From assembly GCA_900469615.1 (NCBI GenBank), contig UBYA01000010.1, positions 1 to 64,000 on the forward strand: a stretch of 64,000 bases of DNA, in the 5' to 3' direction. Below are positions 19,180-29,095 of the stretch, piece by piece. The position numbers and the translations under genes were made by a program. This DNA is from Hyphomicrobiales bacterium. GTDB lineage: Bacteria; Pseudomonadota; Alphaproteobacteria; Rhizobiales; Rhizobiaceae. The notes below the pieces were generated by a model. The model was given only the letters and a program-made list of their open reading frames with translations. It did not search any database and was not told the DNA's origin. Numbering within the stretch: position 1 is the first letter of the stretch; the number at the start of each line of letters is the position of its first letter.

Positions 19180-20649
19180 TCAGCCGACGCTGCCTTCGAG
19201 CGAGATACCGATCAGCTTTTGCGCTTCGACGGCGAATTCCATCGGCAGCTCCTGCAACACTTCCTTGACGAAGCCGTTGACGATCAGCGCGATCGCCGCT
19301 TCCTCGGGAATGCCGCGCTGCAGGCAGTAGAACAGCTGGTCTTCGGAAATCTTCGAGGTCGTCGCCTCATGCTCGAACTGAGCGGACGAATTCTTCGCCT
19401 CGATGTAGGGCACCGTATGCGCACCGCACTTGTCGCCGATCAGCAACGAATCGCATTGCGTGAAATTGCGGGCGTTGGTCGCGCGGCGATGGGCCGAGAC
19501 CTGACCGCGATAGGTGTTCTGCGAGACGCCGGCGGCGATACCCTTGGAGATGATGCGGCTCGACGTGTTCTTGCCGAGATGGATCATCTTCGTGCCGCTA
19601 TCGACCTGCTGATGGCCGTTCGAAACCGCGATCGAGTAGAACTCGCCGCGGCTGTCGTCGCCACGCAGGATGCAGGACGGATATTTCCAGGTGATGGCGG
19701 AGCCGGTCTCGACCTGCGTCCAGGAGATCTTGGAACGGTGGCCGCGGCAATCGCCACGCTTGGTGACGAAGTTGTAGATGCCGCCCTTGCCGTGCTTGTC
19801 GCCCGGATACCAGTTCTGCACCGTCGAATACTTGATCTCGGCATCATCGAGCGCAACCAGTTCCACGACAGCGGCGTGCAGCTGGTTTTCGTCGCGCTGC
19901 GGCGCCGTGCAGCCTTCGAGATAGGAAACGTAAGCTCCCTCTTCGGCGATGATCAGCGTGCGTTCGAACTGGCCGGTGTTCTTTTCGTTGATGCGGAAGT
20001 AGGTCGACAGTTCCATCGGGCAACGAACACCCTTCGGCACGAAGACGAACGAACCGTCGGTGAAGACGGCCGAATTCAGCGTCGCATAGAAATTGTCCGT
20101 CGTCGGCACGACGGAGCCGAGATATTTGCGCACGAGATCCGGATGCTCGCGAATGGCTTCCGAGATCGACATGAAGATCACGCCGGCCTTCTTCAGCTCT
20201 TCCTTGAAGGTGGTGACAACCGAAACGGAATCGAACACGGCATCGACCGCGATCTTCGACTGTTTGACGCCGGCAAGGATTTCCTGCTCACGCAAGGGAA
20301 TGCCGAGCTTCTCATAGACCTTCAGAAGCTCCGGATCGACCTCCTCAAGCGAGGTCGGTCCCGACGTACTCTTCGGCGCGGCATAATAATAAATGTCGTT
20401 GAAGTCGATCTTCGGATAGTCGACGCGCGCCCAGGTGGGCTCTTCCAGCGTCAGCCAGCGGCGATAGGCGTCGAGGCGCCATTCCAGCATCCATTCCGGC
20501 TCCTGCTTCTTGGCGGAGATGAAGCGGATGATGTCTTCGGAGAGACCCTTGGGAGCCTTTTCCACCTCGATGTTGGTCTCGAAACCATACTTATACTGGT
20601 CCACGTCGATCTGGCGAACCTGATCGACCGTTTCCTGGACTGCAGGCAT
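19180..20649 (-). CDS. sufB: SufB scaffold component of the SufBCD complex
   Basis: This 489-residue core scaffold protein assembles nascent Fe-S clusters. Typical SufB blocks are [45 protein letters not shown], and [20 protein letters not shown], where the Cys and the neighbouring His are the proposed cluster ligands. I start it at the ATG ending at 20649 with GGAGAACGAA just before it. The frame runs further upstream to 20784 but without homology-like sequence. Confidence 0.97.
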   Translation of the reverse strand: MPAVQETVDQVRQIDVDQYKYGFETNIEVEKAPKGLSEDIIRFISAKKQEPEWMLEWRLDAYRRWLTLEEPTWARVDYPKIDFNDIYYYAAPKSTSGPTSLEEVDPELLKVYEKLGIPLREQEILAGVKQSKIAVDAVFDSVSVVTTFKEELKKAGVIFMSISEAIREHPDLVRKYLGSVVPTTDNFYATLNSAVFTDGSFVFVPKGVRCPMELSTYFRINEKNTGQFERTLIIAEEGAYVSYLEGCTAPQRDENQLHAAVVELVALDDAEIKYSTVQNWYPGDKHGKGGIYNFVTKRGDCRGHRSKISWTQVETGSAITWKYPSCILRGDDSRGEFYSIAVSNGHQQVDSGTKMIHLGKNTSSRIISKGIAAGVSQNTYRGQVSAHRRATNARNFTQCDSLLIGDKCGAHTVPYIEAKNSSAQFEHEATTSKISEDQLFYCLQRGIPEEAAIALIVNGFVKEVLQELPMEFAVEAQKLIGISLEGSVG

Positions 20650-20795
20650 TTCGTTCTCCAATCTCGCCGGATCCAAGGTCCGGCAGCTTGTCAACGTTGC
20701 GGCAGACTTATGTCTGCCCCCTATGTAGTCGGCCAAAAGGGATTTTTCATCCCGCTTGGCAAGCGGAAAATTGTGTTTCCGCAAAATTGTGGCCG

Positions 20796-21962
20796 TCAGG
20801 CCGCCGCGCCCGCCAGCTTGCGCCTGCCGGCGATCCGGGCCAAAACCGCGATTGCCCGGTCAATATCGGCTTCCGTCGTGGCAGGTCCCAGCGAAATGCG
20901 GAGAGCTCCGAGCTTGGGGTCGCACCCCATCGCCGCGAGCACATGGCTCTCGCCGACCTTGCCGGACGAGCAGGCGGAGCCGGCCGATATGGCGACACCT
21001 TCGAGATCGAAGGCGATCTGGCCGGTCTCGGATTTCAACCCCGGCAGGGTAAAGAAGCAGGTGTTCGGAACGCGGCCGGTCTTTTCCCCATGGATGATCA
21101 CATCCGGCGCGACCTGCCGCATGCCGTCTTCCAGCCGGTCCCGCAATCGGGTGATTGCGACATTCCGGGCTTCGAACTCTTCAAGCGCGGCACCAGCTGC
21201 CGCGCCGAAGCCGATGATAGCAATCGTATTTTCCGTGCCCGAGCGATGGCCCTTCTCCTGCCCGCCGCCGTGGATCAGCGGCTTCGGCATCAGCACCTCG
21301 CCGCGCGTGACGAGCGCGCCTGCACCCTTTGGGCCGCCGATCTTGTGCGAGGACACGATCAGGAAATCCGCGCCGATGGCATTGATATCGAGCGGAACGC
21401 GACCAGCTGCCTGAACGGCATCCACCACAAAGAGACCGCCCGCGGCCTGGACCAGCTTGGCCGCTTCGGCGACGGGCTGGAGAATTCCGGTCTCGTTGTT
21501 GGCGAGCATGATCGCGACCATCGGTAGACCGCTTGCCTTGTCATGGGAGACCAGCAGGCCTTCGAGCACAGCAAGATCGACCGTCCCATCCCTCGTTACC
21601 GGGATTTCGGTGACATCATCCCCGGCAAAGCGACCGCCTTCGCGCACGGCCGGATGCTCGACGGCGGATACATAAAGATGGTTGACTGTCAGCGGCGTCC
21701 GCCCCATGCGAAATTCCGGCGTCAGCACCATGTTGGCCGCTTCGGTGGCGCCGCTGGTGAAAATCACATGGGCCGGTTCCGCGCCCGTCAAGCTTGCAAC
21801 CTGCCGGCGTGCGGCCTCGACAGCAGCGCGCGCCGCCCTACCTTCGCCATGAACTGAATTGGGGTTGCCTTGAATATCCATCGCACGCAGCATTGCATCG
21901 CGCGCCGCCGGATGAAGCGGCGCAGTAGCATTCCAATCGAGATAAAGGCGTGTTGCCGCCAT
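20796..21962 (-). CDS. Cysteine desulfurase, NifS/IscS type, first gene of the suf operon
   Basis: This 388-residue PLP enzyme is of the group I NifS/IscS kind. [12 protein letters not shown] at the N-terminus, [11 protein letters not shown], the PLP lysine in [14 protein letters not shown], and the catalytic Cys in [17 protein letters not shown] are all present. It provides sulfur for Fe-S clusters. A separate SufS is encoded five genes later. No Rrf2/IscR gene lies upstream; instead a putative Irr operator is found in the divergent intergenic region. AGGAAGAAG precedes the ATG. Confidence 0.92.
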   Translation of the reverse strand: MAATRLYLDWNATAPLHPAARDAMLRAMDIQGNPNSVHGEGRAARAAVEAARRQVASLTGAEPAHVIFTSGATEAANMVLTPEFRMGRTPLTVNHLYVSAVEHPAVREGGRFAGDDVTEIPVTRDGTVDLAVLEGLLVSHDKASGLPMVAIMLANNETGILQPVAEAAKLVQAAGGLFVVDAVQAAGRVPLDINAIGADFLIVSSHKIGGPKGAGALVTRGEVLMPKPLIHGGGQEKGHRSGTENTIAIIGFGAAAGAALEEFEARNVAITRLRDRLEDGMRQVAPDVIIHGEKTGRVPNTCFFTLPGLKSETGQIAFDLEGVAISAGSACSSGKVGESHVLAAMGCDPKLGALRISLGPATTEADIDRAIAVLARIAGRRKLAGAAA

Positions 21963-22088
21963 AATCTTCTTCCTGCGCGACGTTGCTTTGCTGCGGCCGG
22001 CTCATTTTCCTTGAAATTTCAGCCGAGCATGCCTTATGACACGTTCCACAAACCGTTGCACACACAACGCGCGGAACACCGCATCAAG

Positions 22089-22105
22089 TTTCGAATTGTT
22101 CTAAA
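22089..22105. promoter_or_regulatory. Putative Irr operator (ICE motif) upstream of the suf operon
   Basis: TTTCGAATTGTTCTAAA is a 7-3-7 inverted repeat with one mismatch (TTTCGAA against TTTAGAA). It matches the iron control element bound by Irr in rhizobia, as I recall it. It stands 127 bases upstream of the first suf gene in the divergent intergenic region. Iron-responsive control of suf by Irr and/or RirA is established in Rhizobiales; use of this exact site is inference. Confidence 0.65.
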
Positions 22106-22195
22106 CTGCGTTCTAGAAAAGATGAGCGCATTCGTCAAGTCAACTTGCTGCGTGCCGTTGGGTTTGAACGCAGAAAAAGAAGAGCCGGAGTATCG

Positions 22196-22873
22196 ATGCC
22201 CGAAGTAATTTTCAACGGCCCCGCTGGTCGCCTTGAAGGCCGCTATCAACCCTCCAAGGAGAAGAGCGCCCCAATCGCGATTATTCTTCATCCCCACCCG
22301 CAATTCGGCGGCACGATGAACAATCAGGTCGTCTACCAGCTCTTCTATATGTTCCAGAAGCGCGGTTTCACGACGCTTCGTTTCAATTTCCGCGGCATCG
22401 GCCGCAGCCAGGGCGAGTTCGATCACGGCGCCGGCGAGCTTTCCGACGCGGCATCGGCCCTCGATTGGGTCCAGAGCCTTCATCCTGACTCCAAGAGCTG
22501 CTGGGTTGCCGGCTATTCCTTCGGCGCCTGGATCGGCATGCAGCTGCTCATGCGCCGCCCGGAGATCGAAGGTTTCATGTCGATCGCGCCGCAGCCGAAC
22601 ATCTACGATTTCTCCTTCCTCGCCCCCTGTCCGTCGTCCGGCCTGATCATCAACGGCGACGCCGACAAGGTCGCGCCCGAAAAGGACGTCAACGGCCTCG
22701 TCGAGAAGCTGAAGACGCAGAAGGGCATCCTCATCACGCACAAGATCGTGTCAGGCGCCAACCACTTCTTCAACGGCCAGGTCGAAACGCTGCTGGGCGA
22801 ATGCGAGGATTATCTCGACCGCCGCCTGAACGGCGAGCTGGTGCCGGAACCGGCGGCCAAGCGCATCCGCTGA
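22196..22873 (+). CDS. Alpha/beta hydrolase (COG2945-like)
   Basis: This 225-residue hydrolase has LHPHPQFGGTMNN near the oxyanion position, TLRFNFRGIGRSQGEFDHG, the nucleophile in VAGYSFGAWIG, and INGDADKVAPEKDV and SGANHFFNGQ for the Asp and His. This is the pattern of COG2945 hydrolases common next to suf in rhizobia. Substrate unknown. ATG at 22196 with GGAG seven bases upstream is preferred to the ATG at 22145. It is divergent from the suf operon and shares its control region. Confidence 0.85.
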   Translation: MPEVIFNGPAGRLEGRYQPSKEKSAPIAIILHPHPQFGGTMNNQVVYQLFYMFQKRGFTTLRFNFRGIGRSQGEFDHGAGELSDAASALDWVQSLHPDSKSCWVAGYSFGAWIGMQLLMRRPEIEGFMSIAPQPNIYDFSFLAPCPSSGLIINGDADKVAPEKDVNGLVEKLKTQKGILITHKIVSGANHFFNGQVETLLGECEDYLDRRLNGELVPEPAAKRIR

Positions 22874-22896
22874 CGCACGTCGCGCAGGATCGAAGA

Positions 22897-22942
22897 CCTG
22901 AAGCGCAGGAAGCGGATCCGAAGGATCGCGGCGCGCTTCAGG
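22897..22942. terminator. Bidirectional hairpin between converging genes
   Basis: CCTGAAGCGC (22897-22906) pairs perfectly with GCGCTTCAGG (22933-22942), with a second inner stem GGATCC/GGATCG-like. It sits between the hydrolase stop (22873) and the acetyltransferase stop (22955), both facing it, so it probably ends both transcripts. Confidence 0.6.
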
Positions 22943-22954
22943 AACACTCGCCCT

Positions 22955-23473
22955 TTACCGGGCCATTCTGAAAGTCGGGCACAGAATCCCGTCGATGGTT
23001 AGCGGCGGGTGGTCCTGCATGCCGATCTTTCGCAAGACGCGTTGCGATGCGGAATTTTCCGGATGGGTGAAGGCGATGAACTGCCTGGCAAAACCGCGCC
23101 TGAAGAACCATTGCGCCAGCGCATCGGCAATTTCGGTCGCATAGCCGTTGCCCCAGGCATTCTGCCATATCGAATAGCCGAGTTCGAACTCGCCCCTGCC
23201 ATCTTCCTCGTGAAAACGCGAAAAGCCGGCCCGGCCGATAAAGCGGCCGTCCTCGCGCCTTAGCAGCTTGTATTTGGTCACGCCGTCACGCGCCTGTTCG
23301 CCAAACCAGCTCTTCAGCCGCTCCTCCGCCTTTTCCAGTGTCCACGGGGCCGCACCGGAAAGATAGCGTGTCGTCTCGATCGTCGAATGCAGCTGCCGAA
23401 TCAGCTCGGCATCGCCCTTGTCCCACATCGTCAGCACAAGACGCGGAGTTTCGAGTATGGTGGCATCACTCAT
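22955..23473 (-). CDS. GNAT family N-acetyltransferase (RimJ/RimL-like)
   Basis: This protein of about 172 residues has the GNAT fold of the RimJ/RimL-like branch: LETPRLVLTMWDKGDAELI at the N-terminus, the acetyl-CoA region GYSIWQNAWGNGYATEIADALAQWFF, and FTHPENSASQRVLRKIGM, where the ENxAS motif is characteristic. Substrate not determined. The start is uncertain: MSDATILE (ending 23473) or the in-frame ATG four codons earlier (23485). It converges on the hydrolase gene. Confidence 0.85.
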   Translation of the reverse strand: MSDATILETPRLVLTMWDKGDAELIRQLHSTIETTRYLSGAAPWTLEKAEERLKSWFGEQARDGVTKYKLLRREDGRFIGRAGFSRFHEEDGRGEFELGYSIWQNAWGNGYATEIADALAQWFFRRGFARQFIAFTHPENSASQRVLRKIGMQDHPPLTIDGILCPTFRMAR

Positions 23474-23485
23474 CTGCTTACCCAT

Positions 23486-23813
23486 TTTCGCAACAGCAAT
23501 AAAAACCTGCGGCACGTTTCCGCCATGCCGCCATGAATTGGCGAAGACGTGTTACATGGAGCGCATAATTTCAAAACGTGCAAGCAGGGACCGTCCATCC
23601 GCGGTTCAGTCTCGGCGGCCCGTGAGCGCACTCGCGGGAATGAAAATTGCCTGAGAAACACGGCTGCAATCTGCCGCGGCACCCGAAACTTTGACGTAAC
23701 GCCCACCAAAATGATGACGTGTGGGTAAATCGGTGCTAAACGCGCCCCGCGACATTTCAACAACAGCGACTTCGCCGCATCCTCCACGGATGCAGCTTCG
23801 AGAGACCAAAATC
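23486..23813. other. Intergenic stretch between the acetyltransferase and tyrS
   Basis: No supported gene lies here. The frame of tyrS is open back to 23721, but no family-like sequence precedes the ATG at 23814. I see no tRNA, T-box or clear terminator. It must hold the tyrS promoter and that of the divergent acetyltransferase gene, but I could not assign either with confidence. Confidence 0.6.
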
Positions 23814-25070
23814 ATGGCTGAGTTCAAATCCGATTTCCTGCGCACCCTGCAAGAGCGCGGCTTCATTCATCAGATTTCCGATGAAGCCGGCCTCGATGCC
23901 CTCTTCGCCAAGGAAACCGTGACGGCCTATATCGGCTTCGATCCGACGGCGCCGAGCCTGCATGCCGGCTCGCTGATCCAGATCATGATGCTGCACTGGA
24001 TGCAGGCCACAGGCCACCGGCCTCTCTCGCTGATGGGCGGCGGCACCGGCATGGTCGGCGACCCCTCCTTCAAGGAAGAGTCCCGCCAGCTCATGACGAT
24101 CGATACGATCGAAAGCAACATCGCTTCGATCAAGCGCTGCTTCTCGAATTACCTCAACTATGGCGAAGGCCCGAAAGACGCGTTGATGATCAACAACGCC
24201 GAATGGCTGCGTTCGCTGAACTACCTCGAATTCCTGCGCGACGTCGGCCGCCACTTCTCGGTCAACCGTATGCTGTCCTTCGACAGCGTCAAGACGCGCC
24301 TCGACCGCGAGCAATCGCTGTCCTTCCTCGAATTCAACTACATGATCCTGCAGGCATACGATTTCGTCGAGCTGGCCAAGCGCTACGATTGCCGTCTGCA
24401 GATGGGCGGCTCGGATCAGTGGGGCAACATCGTCAACGGCATCGACCTCGGCCACCGCATGGGGACGCCGCAGCTCTTCGCGCTGACCTCGCCCTTGCTG
24501 ACGACGGCCTCGGGCGCCAAGATGGGCAAGTCCGCCACCGGCGCGGTCTGGCTGAATGCCGACCTGCTCTCGGCCTACGACTTCTGGCAATACTGGCGCA
24601 ACACCGAAGACGCCGACGTTTCGCGCTTCCTGAAGCTCTACACGACGCTCCCGATGGACGAGATCACCCGCCTCTCGGCGCTCGCCGGTTCCGAGATCAA
24701 CGAGGTCAAGAAGATCCTCGCGACCGAGGTGACGGCAATCCTGCATGGCCGCGCCGCAGCCGAACAGGCGGCCGAAACGGCGCGCAAGACCTTCGAGGAA
24801 GGCGGCCTGTCCGAAAACCTGCCGTCGATCGACGTTCCCGCTTCCGAACTCGACGCCGGCATGGGGCTTCTCTCCCTCATCGTGCGCGCCGGCCTTGCCG
24901 CCTCCAACGGCGAAGCTCGCCGCCACGTTCAGGGTGGCGCGGTGCGCATCAACGATGAAGCCGTCAGCGACGAGCGCAAGGTCATCGGCAGTGGCGAAAT
25001 CACGGCCGACGGCGTCATCAAGCTGTCGCTCGGCAAGAAGAAGCATATTCTGATCCGCCCGGCCGCCTGA
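23814..25070 (+). CDS. tyrS: Tyrosyl-tRNA synthetase
   Basis: This 418-residue class I synthetase charges tRNA-Tyr. The HIGH-like motif is in [13 protein letters not shown], the KMSKS motif is [12 protein letters not shown], and tyrosine/tRNA residues lie in [13 protein letters not shown]-terminal S4 RNA-binding domain ([22 protein letters not shown]) is present. I start it at MAEFKSDF. A clean terminator follows 22 bases after the stop. Confidence 0.97.
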   Translation: MAEFKSDFLRTLQERGFIHQISDEAGLDALFAKETVTAYIGFDPTAPSLHAGSLIQIMMLHWMQATGHRPLSLMGGGTGMVGDPSFKEESRQLMTIDTIESNIASIKRCFSNYLNYGEGPKDALMINNAEWLRSLNYLEFLRDVGRHFSVNRMLSFDSVKTRLDREQSLSFLEFNYMILQAYDFVELAKRYDCRLQMGGSDQWGNIVNGIDLGHRMGTPQLFALTSPLLTTASGAKMGKSATGAVWLNADLLSAYDFWQYWRNTEDADVSRFLKLYTTLPMDEITRLSALAGSEINEVKKILATEVTAILHGRAAAEQAAETARKTFEEGGLSENLPSIDVPASELDAGMGLLSLIVRAGLAASNGEARRHVQGGAVRINDEAVSDERKVIGSGEITADGVIKLSLGKKKHILIRPAA

Positions 25071-25092
25071 GCTGCCGGACAGCCCTGGGACG

Positions 25093-25124
25093 AACAAAGC
25101 CGGCGTATCCCCGCCGGCTTTGTT
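25093..25124 (+). terminator. Intrinsic terminator of tyrS
   Basis: AACAAAGCCGGCG (25093-25105) pairs perfectly with CGCCGGCTTTGTT (25112-25124) around a six-base loop. The 3' arm is T-rich and continues into GCTTTC. The A/T ends on both sides may let it act in both directions. Confidence 0.85.
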
Positions 25125-25237
25125 GCTTTCTGCCGCTTTGCGCGATCGCGCGATCCATGGGTCGCCTTGCCTGAAGCAATTCGGCAGCGGCATGTGTCGG
25201 ATCACGGCCTGCCCGCTCGTTGATCCCCAGTGAGGAC

Positions 25238-25485
25238 ATGATCGCGCGGGCGCTCTGGGCCGCGCCTCCGGGCCAATTGTCCGATATTGCCGGCGTAAGA
25301 CAAGCGCTGGCAAGGCAATATGGAGCGGATGCCGCTGCCCCGTCACCGTTCAAAGACATCTGGTGCGGATCAGCCAGAACGGCACCGCTCCTTTCTGGCG
25401 CCTCGTGGACCCCGATCGGCCATTCGCCCGACGCATGGCCGGCGGAGCGGACCGCATACACCAACGATTGGCGGAGGAAAAATGA
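25238..25485 (+). pseudogene. MGMT-like (methylated-DNA methyltransferase DNA-binding domain family) protein, disrupted by a frameshift
   Basis: Two frames read together give one small protein of about 82 residues. From the ATG at 25238 frame one reads WAAPPGQLSDIAGVRQALAR then QYGADAA. Shifting by one base near 25334-25337 continues as CPVTVQRHLVRI, then NGTAPFWRLVDPDRPFARRM, to a TGA at 25483-25485. The joined GADAACPVT and PFWRLVDPDRPFAR segments resemble small MGMT-family proteins (usually about 100 residues). One base is missing between GCC and TGC. I cannot tell a true mutation from a sequencing error. Family assignment is from memory. Confidence 0.55.
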
Positions 25486-25546
25486 TCTGCCGTGCAGTGC
25501 CCCCGTCATCGAACGCGAGCCGGCGGCCGGCACGCAATCAGCCCGA

Positions 25547-28500
25547 TCAATATTCGAATATCTGCCTGAACACGCCCGGCGCGATGATCGATAGCGGGTT
25601 GATCTGCATGTTCGGCTTGTCGAAGCTGCCGGTCAGCCGGAAGGTGATGCCGATCAGGCCGCGGTCGCTGCCGTTGCCCAGGATGAATCCGACGATCGGG
25701 ACTTCCGCGAACAGCCGGTTCAGGCCATAGGCAGGCATGAAGGTGCCGGTCAGGTCCATCTTGCCATTGGCATCCTTCAGTGTGCCCTGGAATGTCGCGC
25801 CGACCTGCACGCCGCGCACGACGCCGTTTTCGACCGAAAGCGCGCCGTCACGCATGACGAGCCGCGCGAAGCCGCGCCCGAAGCTTTGCGAACGCGTATC
25901 GATATTCTGCTTCACAGCCGAGTTCAGGCTCTTTCCATTCTTGCCGCTCGGCGTCGAGACGATGGTCGAGAGCTTCTTTTCATCGATGATCGCGAAGTTG
26001 CGGAGATCCAGCGAGCCATCCCAATCGTCCTGTCCGATCGAGCGCAGCGACAAATTCAACAGGCCGCCCTTCAGGTGCTTGTAAAGATCGGTAAAGCGCG
26101 CCACCGCACCGGCGTCGCCGCTTGTGATGCGGATGACACCGTTGCTGCCCTTGCTCATCTGCGTGACGAGCGCCTCGCCGCTGCGCGTCACGCCGGAAAA
26201 ATCCGCAGCCGTGGTTTTGCCGCCGGCGATGGAATAGACGCCCTTCAGATTACCGATCGTCTCGTCGTTGAAGCCGATAACCTTGTCGAGGTTGGCCCGA
26301 ACGGTCGCACTCGCCGCCTCATCGCTTCCCGAACCCTGCTGTCCGCCGGATGTCGATGTCTTCAGGCGGGCGAGGATCGGACGGATATCCGCAGAATTGC
26401 CCGACACGGAAACGTCATAACCACCGCCCCTGCTCCGCTTCACCGACAGCGCAAAATCGTCGAGCGCCGAGAGCTTCACGCTGTCGAAGCTGGCCGACGA
26501 CAGGCTTCCCTTGCTGATCAGAAGATCGCCGCCGACACCGAAGCCATCCCCCTTGAGCGTGAAGTTCTTCAAGGCGGTCTGGCTATCCGGTCCGGACGCC
26601 TCGAACTGAGCCGTCGCCGGAATACCGACTCCCTTCGACCAGCCGACCCATGGAACCGTGAGCGTTGCCTTGCCGAGATCGACCTTGACCCCCTGGCGAT
26701 CGTCGTCGATGCGGGTCAGCTCCACCTTGACAGGCCCGTCGATCATATCGCGCAGGCCCGGCAAAACCGCATTGCGTTGCGTATCGCTGAGCGTCGCCGT
26801 TATCACGCGACTGCGCTTGGCGGTCGATTTGCTGTCGGTCGGCTCCACCATGTCGATCTGCGCGGGAATGCCATCGATCTGCGCCTGCGCCTGTAGATGC
26901 ACGGATTGCGGATCGGCCGAAATCTCGCCACTGAGATTGCTGATCTTGCGATTGTTCATCGGCTTCAGCAAATCGACGTTGTTGAGTTCGAGCTTCGCCT
27001 GCCAATCCGGCGGCGGCGGATTCTGGTCGTTGATCAGCCCGATCCTGGCATCGACCTTGGCAACGATCTTTCCGTTGAAATCGTCGGGCTTGAACTCGGT
27101 CCTCTGCAGCACCTCGAGAGGCTTGTACGTCAGAAGTTCGCCTATGGCGTCGCCGGAACCGGATATCGTCAGCGCGAGATCGGCCATCAGCGGCTTGTCG
27201 TAGGTGGCCGGTATCGAGAAGCTGCTGTCATTCAGCGTGATCGTTCGCCCGGTCGGAAAATAGGAGGTGGCCGTGTCGATATCGACATTCATAACCGGAC
27301 CGGTCAGATCGAAATGGGCCTTGGCATCGCGCAGCGGCGGAATCTCGCCGGGCACGTTCAGGCGGGCTCCGTCGACGTCGAAGGCGATATGCAGCTCGTT
27401 CTTGCCTAGCTGCAGCTTGCCGCTTTGCGCCGCCTCCCTCAGCCTTCCTGCGGGAATGAAAACGGATATGACGGCATTGCTTACCGAACCGCCGAAGAGG
27501 TTGCCCTCGACCCAGGTCCTGGGCTTCGATCCCATCCAGTACGGCCACAGCTGTTTGACGACCGTCGTGTCCAGCTTGTCGGCGCGGCCGCCGAAACTGA
27601 TCTCCGGCGAGCTGTCGCCGAGCTTCATATGCAGGGAGCCGAACAGCGCGCCTTGCGGCGTGGATATGCCGAGATTGTCGACCTGGAGTTCCTTGGTCGC
27701 GGCCAGGAAGCGCCCTACGGCGCGACCATCGAAGCTGACCGGCTTTTCCCCCGATATGGATGAGGCGGCAATCCCGTTCTTGATCACGAAATCAACGCCG
27801 AATCCCTTGCCCGCGCTGGCATCGATACGATCGAGATCGATGAGCGCGCCGGAGAAAGGAACCATGGTGCGGACGAATTGTACCTTCGACGGAGCGATCT
27901 CCAGCGTCTGGTGATCGAAATTGTAGGCGAGGTTGATGTTGCCTTGCGTCAGTTCCTCCTCGTCGCGATCCATATAGATCACGCCGGGCTGAACGTCGAC
28001 GGAAGCCTCGAGCTTCGGATCGACGCCCGAGCCGCCTTTGACGGCCGAAAGCGTGACGTCGGCAAAGCTCATGATGCCCTGCCGCGGCGTGCCGTTTGGA
28101 TCGTAGGCCATCGTCAGCGGCTTGAGGTCGAGATTGGAGATTTTCGCGATCAGCGAGGAACTATGGCCCGCCTCCTGCTGATTCGCCTTCACATCCAAAG
28201 TCGCAACGGACCCATTGACGGCAACCTTGCCATAGAGATGCAGCAAATTCGGCTCGGCGCGTTCGAAGGTCAGATTGTCGACCACAAGGGAGATGGGATC
28301 GCCTTCCTGACGCGCCAGCTTCATGGAGAAGCCGGAAATACGCACGGAGTTCGTTCCCCCGCGCTGCACGAAATGCTCCAGAAAATCCAGATTGTCGAAG
28401 GCTGCGTTCAACGCCAGCGGCAGCGCGTCGACGCGCAAGGCCGTCCGATCGACCGGATCTCCCTGCGGCAGCAGCGACGTATCGAGCGCAATGCCCTCCG

Positions 28501-29029
28501 CCGCCACGCTGGCCACTTCGACCCGTCCCTCGATGAGCGCCAGCGGATCCAGCTCCATGTTGACGGTCGACATCGTAGAAAGATGCTTGCCGCTGTCCTG
28601 ATCGAGGACATTCACGTCGCGCGCTTCCAGCGCCAGCCGCAAGCCGGACGTGAACCGGACCGCGGCCGCACCGACTTCGGCCTTGTAACGCGGCCCGATG
28701 GCCTGATCGAGCGCCGTCTGCGCCTTCTGCGACAACGGCTCGTCGAAAAGGCCGCTTTCGATGGTTGCGATGACCGCGCCCAGGATGATGCCGAGAAATG
28801 CGAAGAAAACCAGCGTCATCCGGCAGACATGCCAGACATGCGAGCGACTGCGGCGAGAGCGCTCCGGCACATGAACGATCAATGGATCTTCGACCTGAGC
28901 GGACGGCAGATGGTCGAGCGACACGAGATCCTTTTTGCGGAATGTTACCTTTTCGCCTCGGATCACTCCTGTGCGTGCCTTTCGCTCTTCTCGATTTTTT
29001 TGGTGACGCTGCGTCCCATTGGACGGCAT
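25547..29029 (-). CDS. Large AsmA-like/DUF3971 (YhdP-type) envelope protein
   Basis: This protein of about 1160 residues has one N-terminal membrane anchor (MTLVFFAFLGIILGAVIATIES) and a very long periplasmic part rich in beta structure. The C-terminus (GTFMPAYGLNRLFAEVPIVGFILGNGSDRGLIGITFRLTGSFDKP) is the typical AsmA-like/DUF3971 end. Such bridge-like proteins are linked to lipid transport between membranes. The start is uncertain: the ATG ending at 29029 has no ribosome site, while a GTG ending at 28966 lies beside CAGGAG and would give about 1139 residues. It is divergent from bcp. Confidence 0.85.
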   Translation of the reverse strand: MPSNGTQRHQKNREERKARTGVIRGEKVTFRKKDLVSLDHLPSAQVEDPLIVHVPERSRRSRSHVWHVCRMTLVFFAFLGIILGAVIATIESGLFDEPLSQKAQTALDQAIGPRYKAEVGAAAVRFTSGLRLALEARDVNVLDQDSGKHLSTMSTVNMELDPLALIEGRVEVASVAAEGIALDTSLLPQGDPVDRTALRVDALPLALNAAFDNLDFLEHFVQRGGTNSVRISGFSMKLARQEGDPISLVVDNLTFERAEPNLLHLYGKVAVNGSVATLDVKANQQEAGHSSSLIAKISNLDLKPLTMAYDPNGTPRQGIMSFADVTLSAVKGGSGVDPKLEASVDVQPGVIYMDRDEEELTQGNINLAYNFDHQTLEIAPSKVQFVRTMVPFSGALIDLDRIDASAGKGFGVDFVIKNGIAASSISGEKPVSFDGRAVGRFLAATKELQVDNLGISTPQGALFGSLHMKLGDSSPEISFGGRADKLDTTVVKQLWPYWMGSKPRTWVEGNLFGGSVSNAVISVFIPAGRLREAAQSGKLQLGKNELHIAFDVDGARLNVPGEIPPLRDAKAHFDLTGPVMNVDIDTATSYFPTGRTITLNDSSFSIPATYDKPLMADLALTISGSGDAIGELLTYKPLEVLQRTEFKPDDFNGKIVAKVDARIGLINDQNPPPPDWQAKLELNNVDLLKPMNNRKISNLSGEISADPQSVHLQAQAQIDGIPAQIDMVEPTDSKSTAKRSRVITATLSDTQRNAVLPGLRDMIDGPVKVELTRIDDDRQGVKVDLGKATLTVPWVGWSKGVGIPATAQFEASGPDSQTALKNFTLKGDGFGVGGDLLISKGSLSSASFDSVKLSALDDFALSVKRSRGGGYDVSVSGNSADIRPILARLKTSTSGGQQGSGSDEAASATVRANLDKVIGFNDETIGNLKGVYSIAGGKTTAADFSGVTRSGEALVTQMSKGSNGVIRITSGDAGAVARFTDLYKHLKGGLLNLSLRSIGQDDWDGSLDLRNFAIIDEKKLSTIVSTPSGKNGKSLNSAVKQNIDTRSQSFGRGFARLVMRDGALSVENGVVRGVQVGATFQGTLKDANGKMDLTGTFMPAYGLNRLFAEVPIVGFILGNGSDRGLIGITFRLTGSFDKPNMQINPLSIIAPGVFRQIFEY

Positions 29030-29095
29030 ACGTGGGCAGTATATATGGCTTCCATTAAGTGTCATCCAAAAAACCGGCAAAAGAAAGGTTTTCCC

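Noticed and set aside
18325..21414. Very long plus-strand open frame (1029 codons) opposite the suf genes
   Set aside because: It is the antisense shadow of sufD, sufC, sufB and the desulfurase gene, whose motifs are unmistakable. High GC content keeps such frames open.
23691..23720. Possible promoter TTGACG upstream of tyrS
   Set aside because: No acceptable -10 box stands 16-18 bases downstream, so I did not call it.
25018..25533. Minus-strand frame of 171 codons over the end of tyrS and the gap
   Set aside because: It overlaps tyrS and its terminator and shows no family features; the plus-strand MGMT-like remains explain the gap better.
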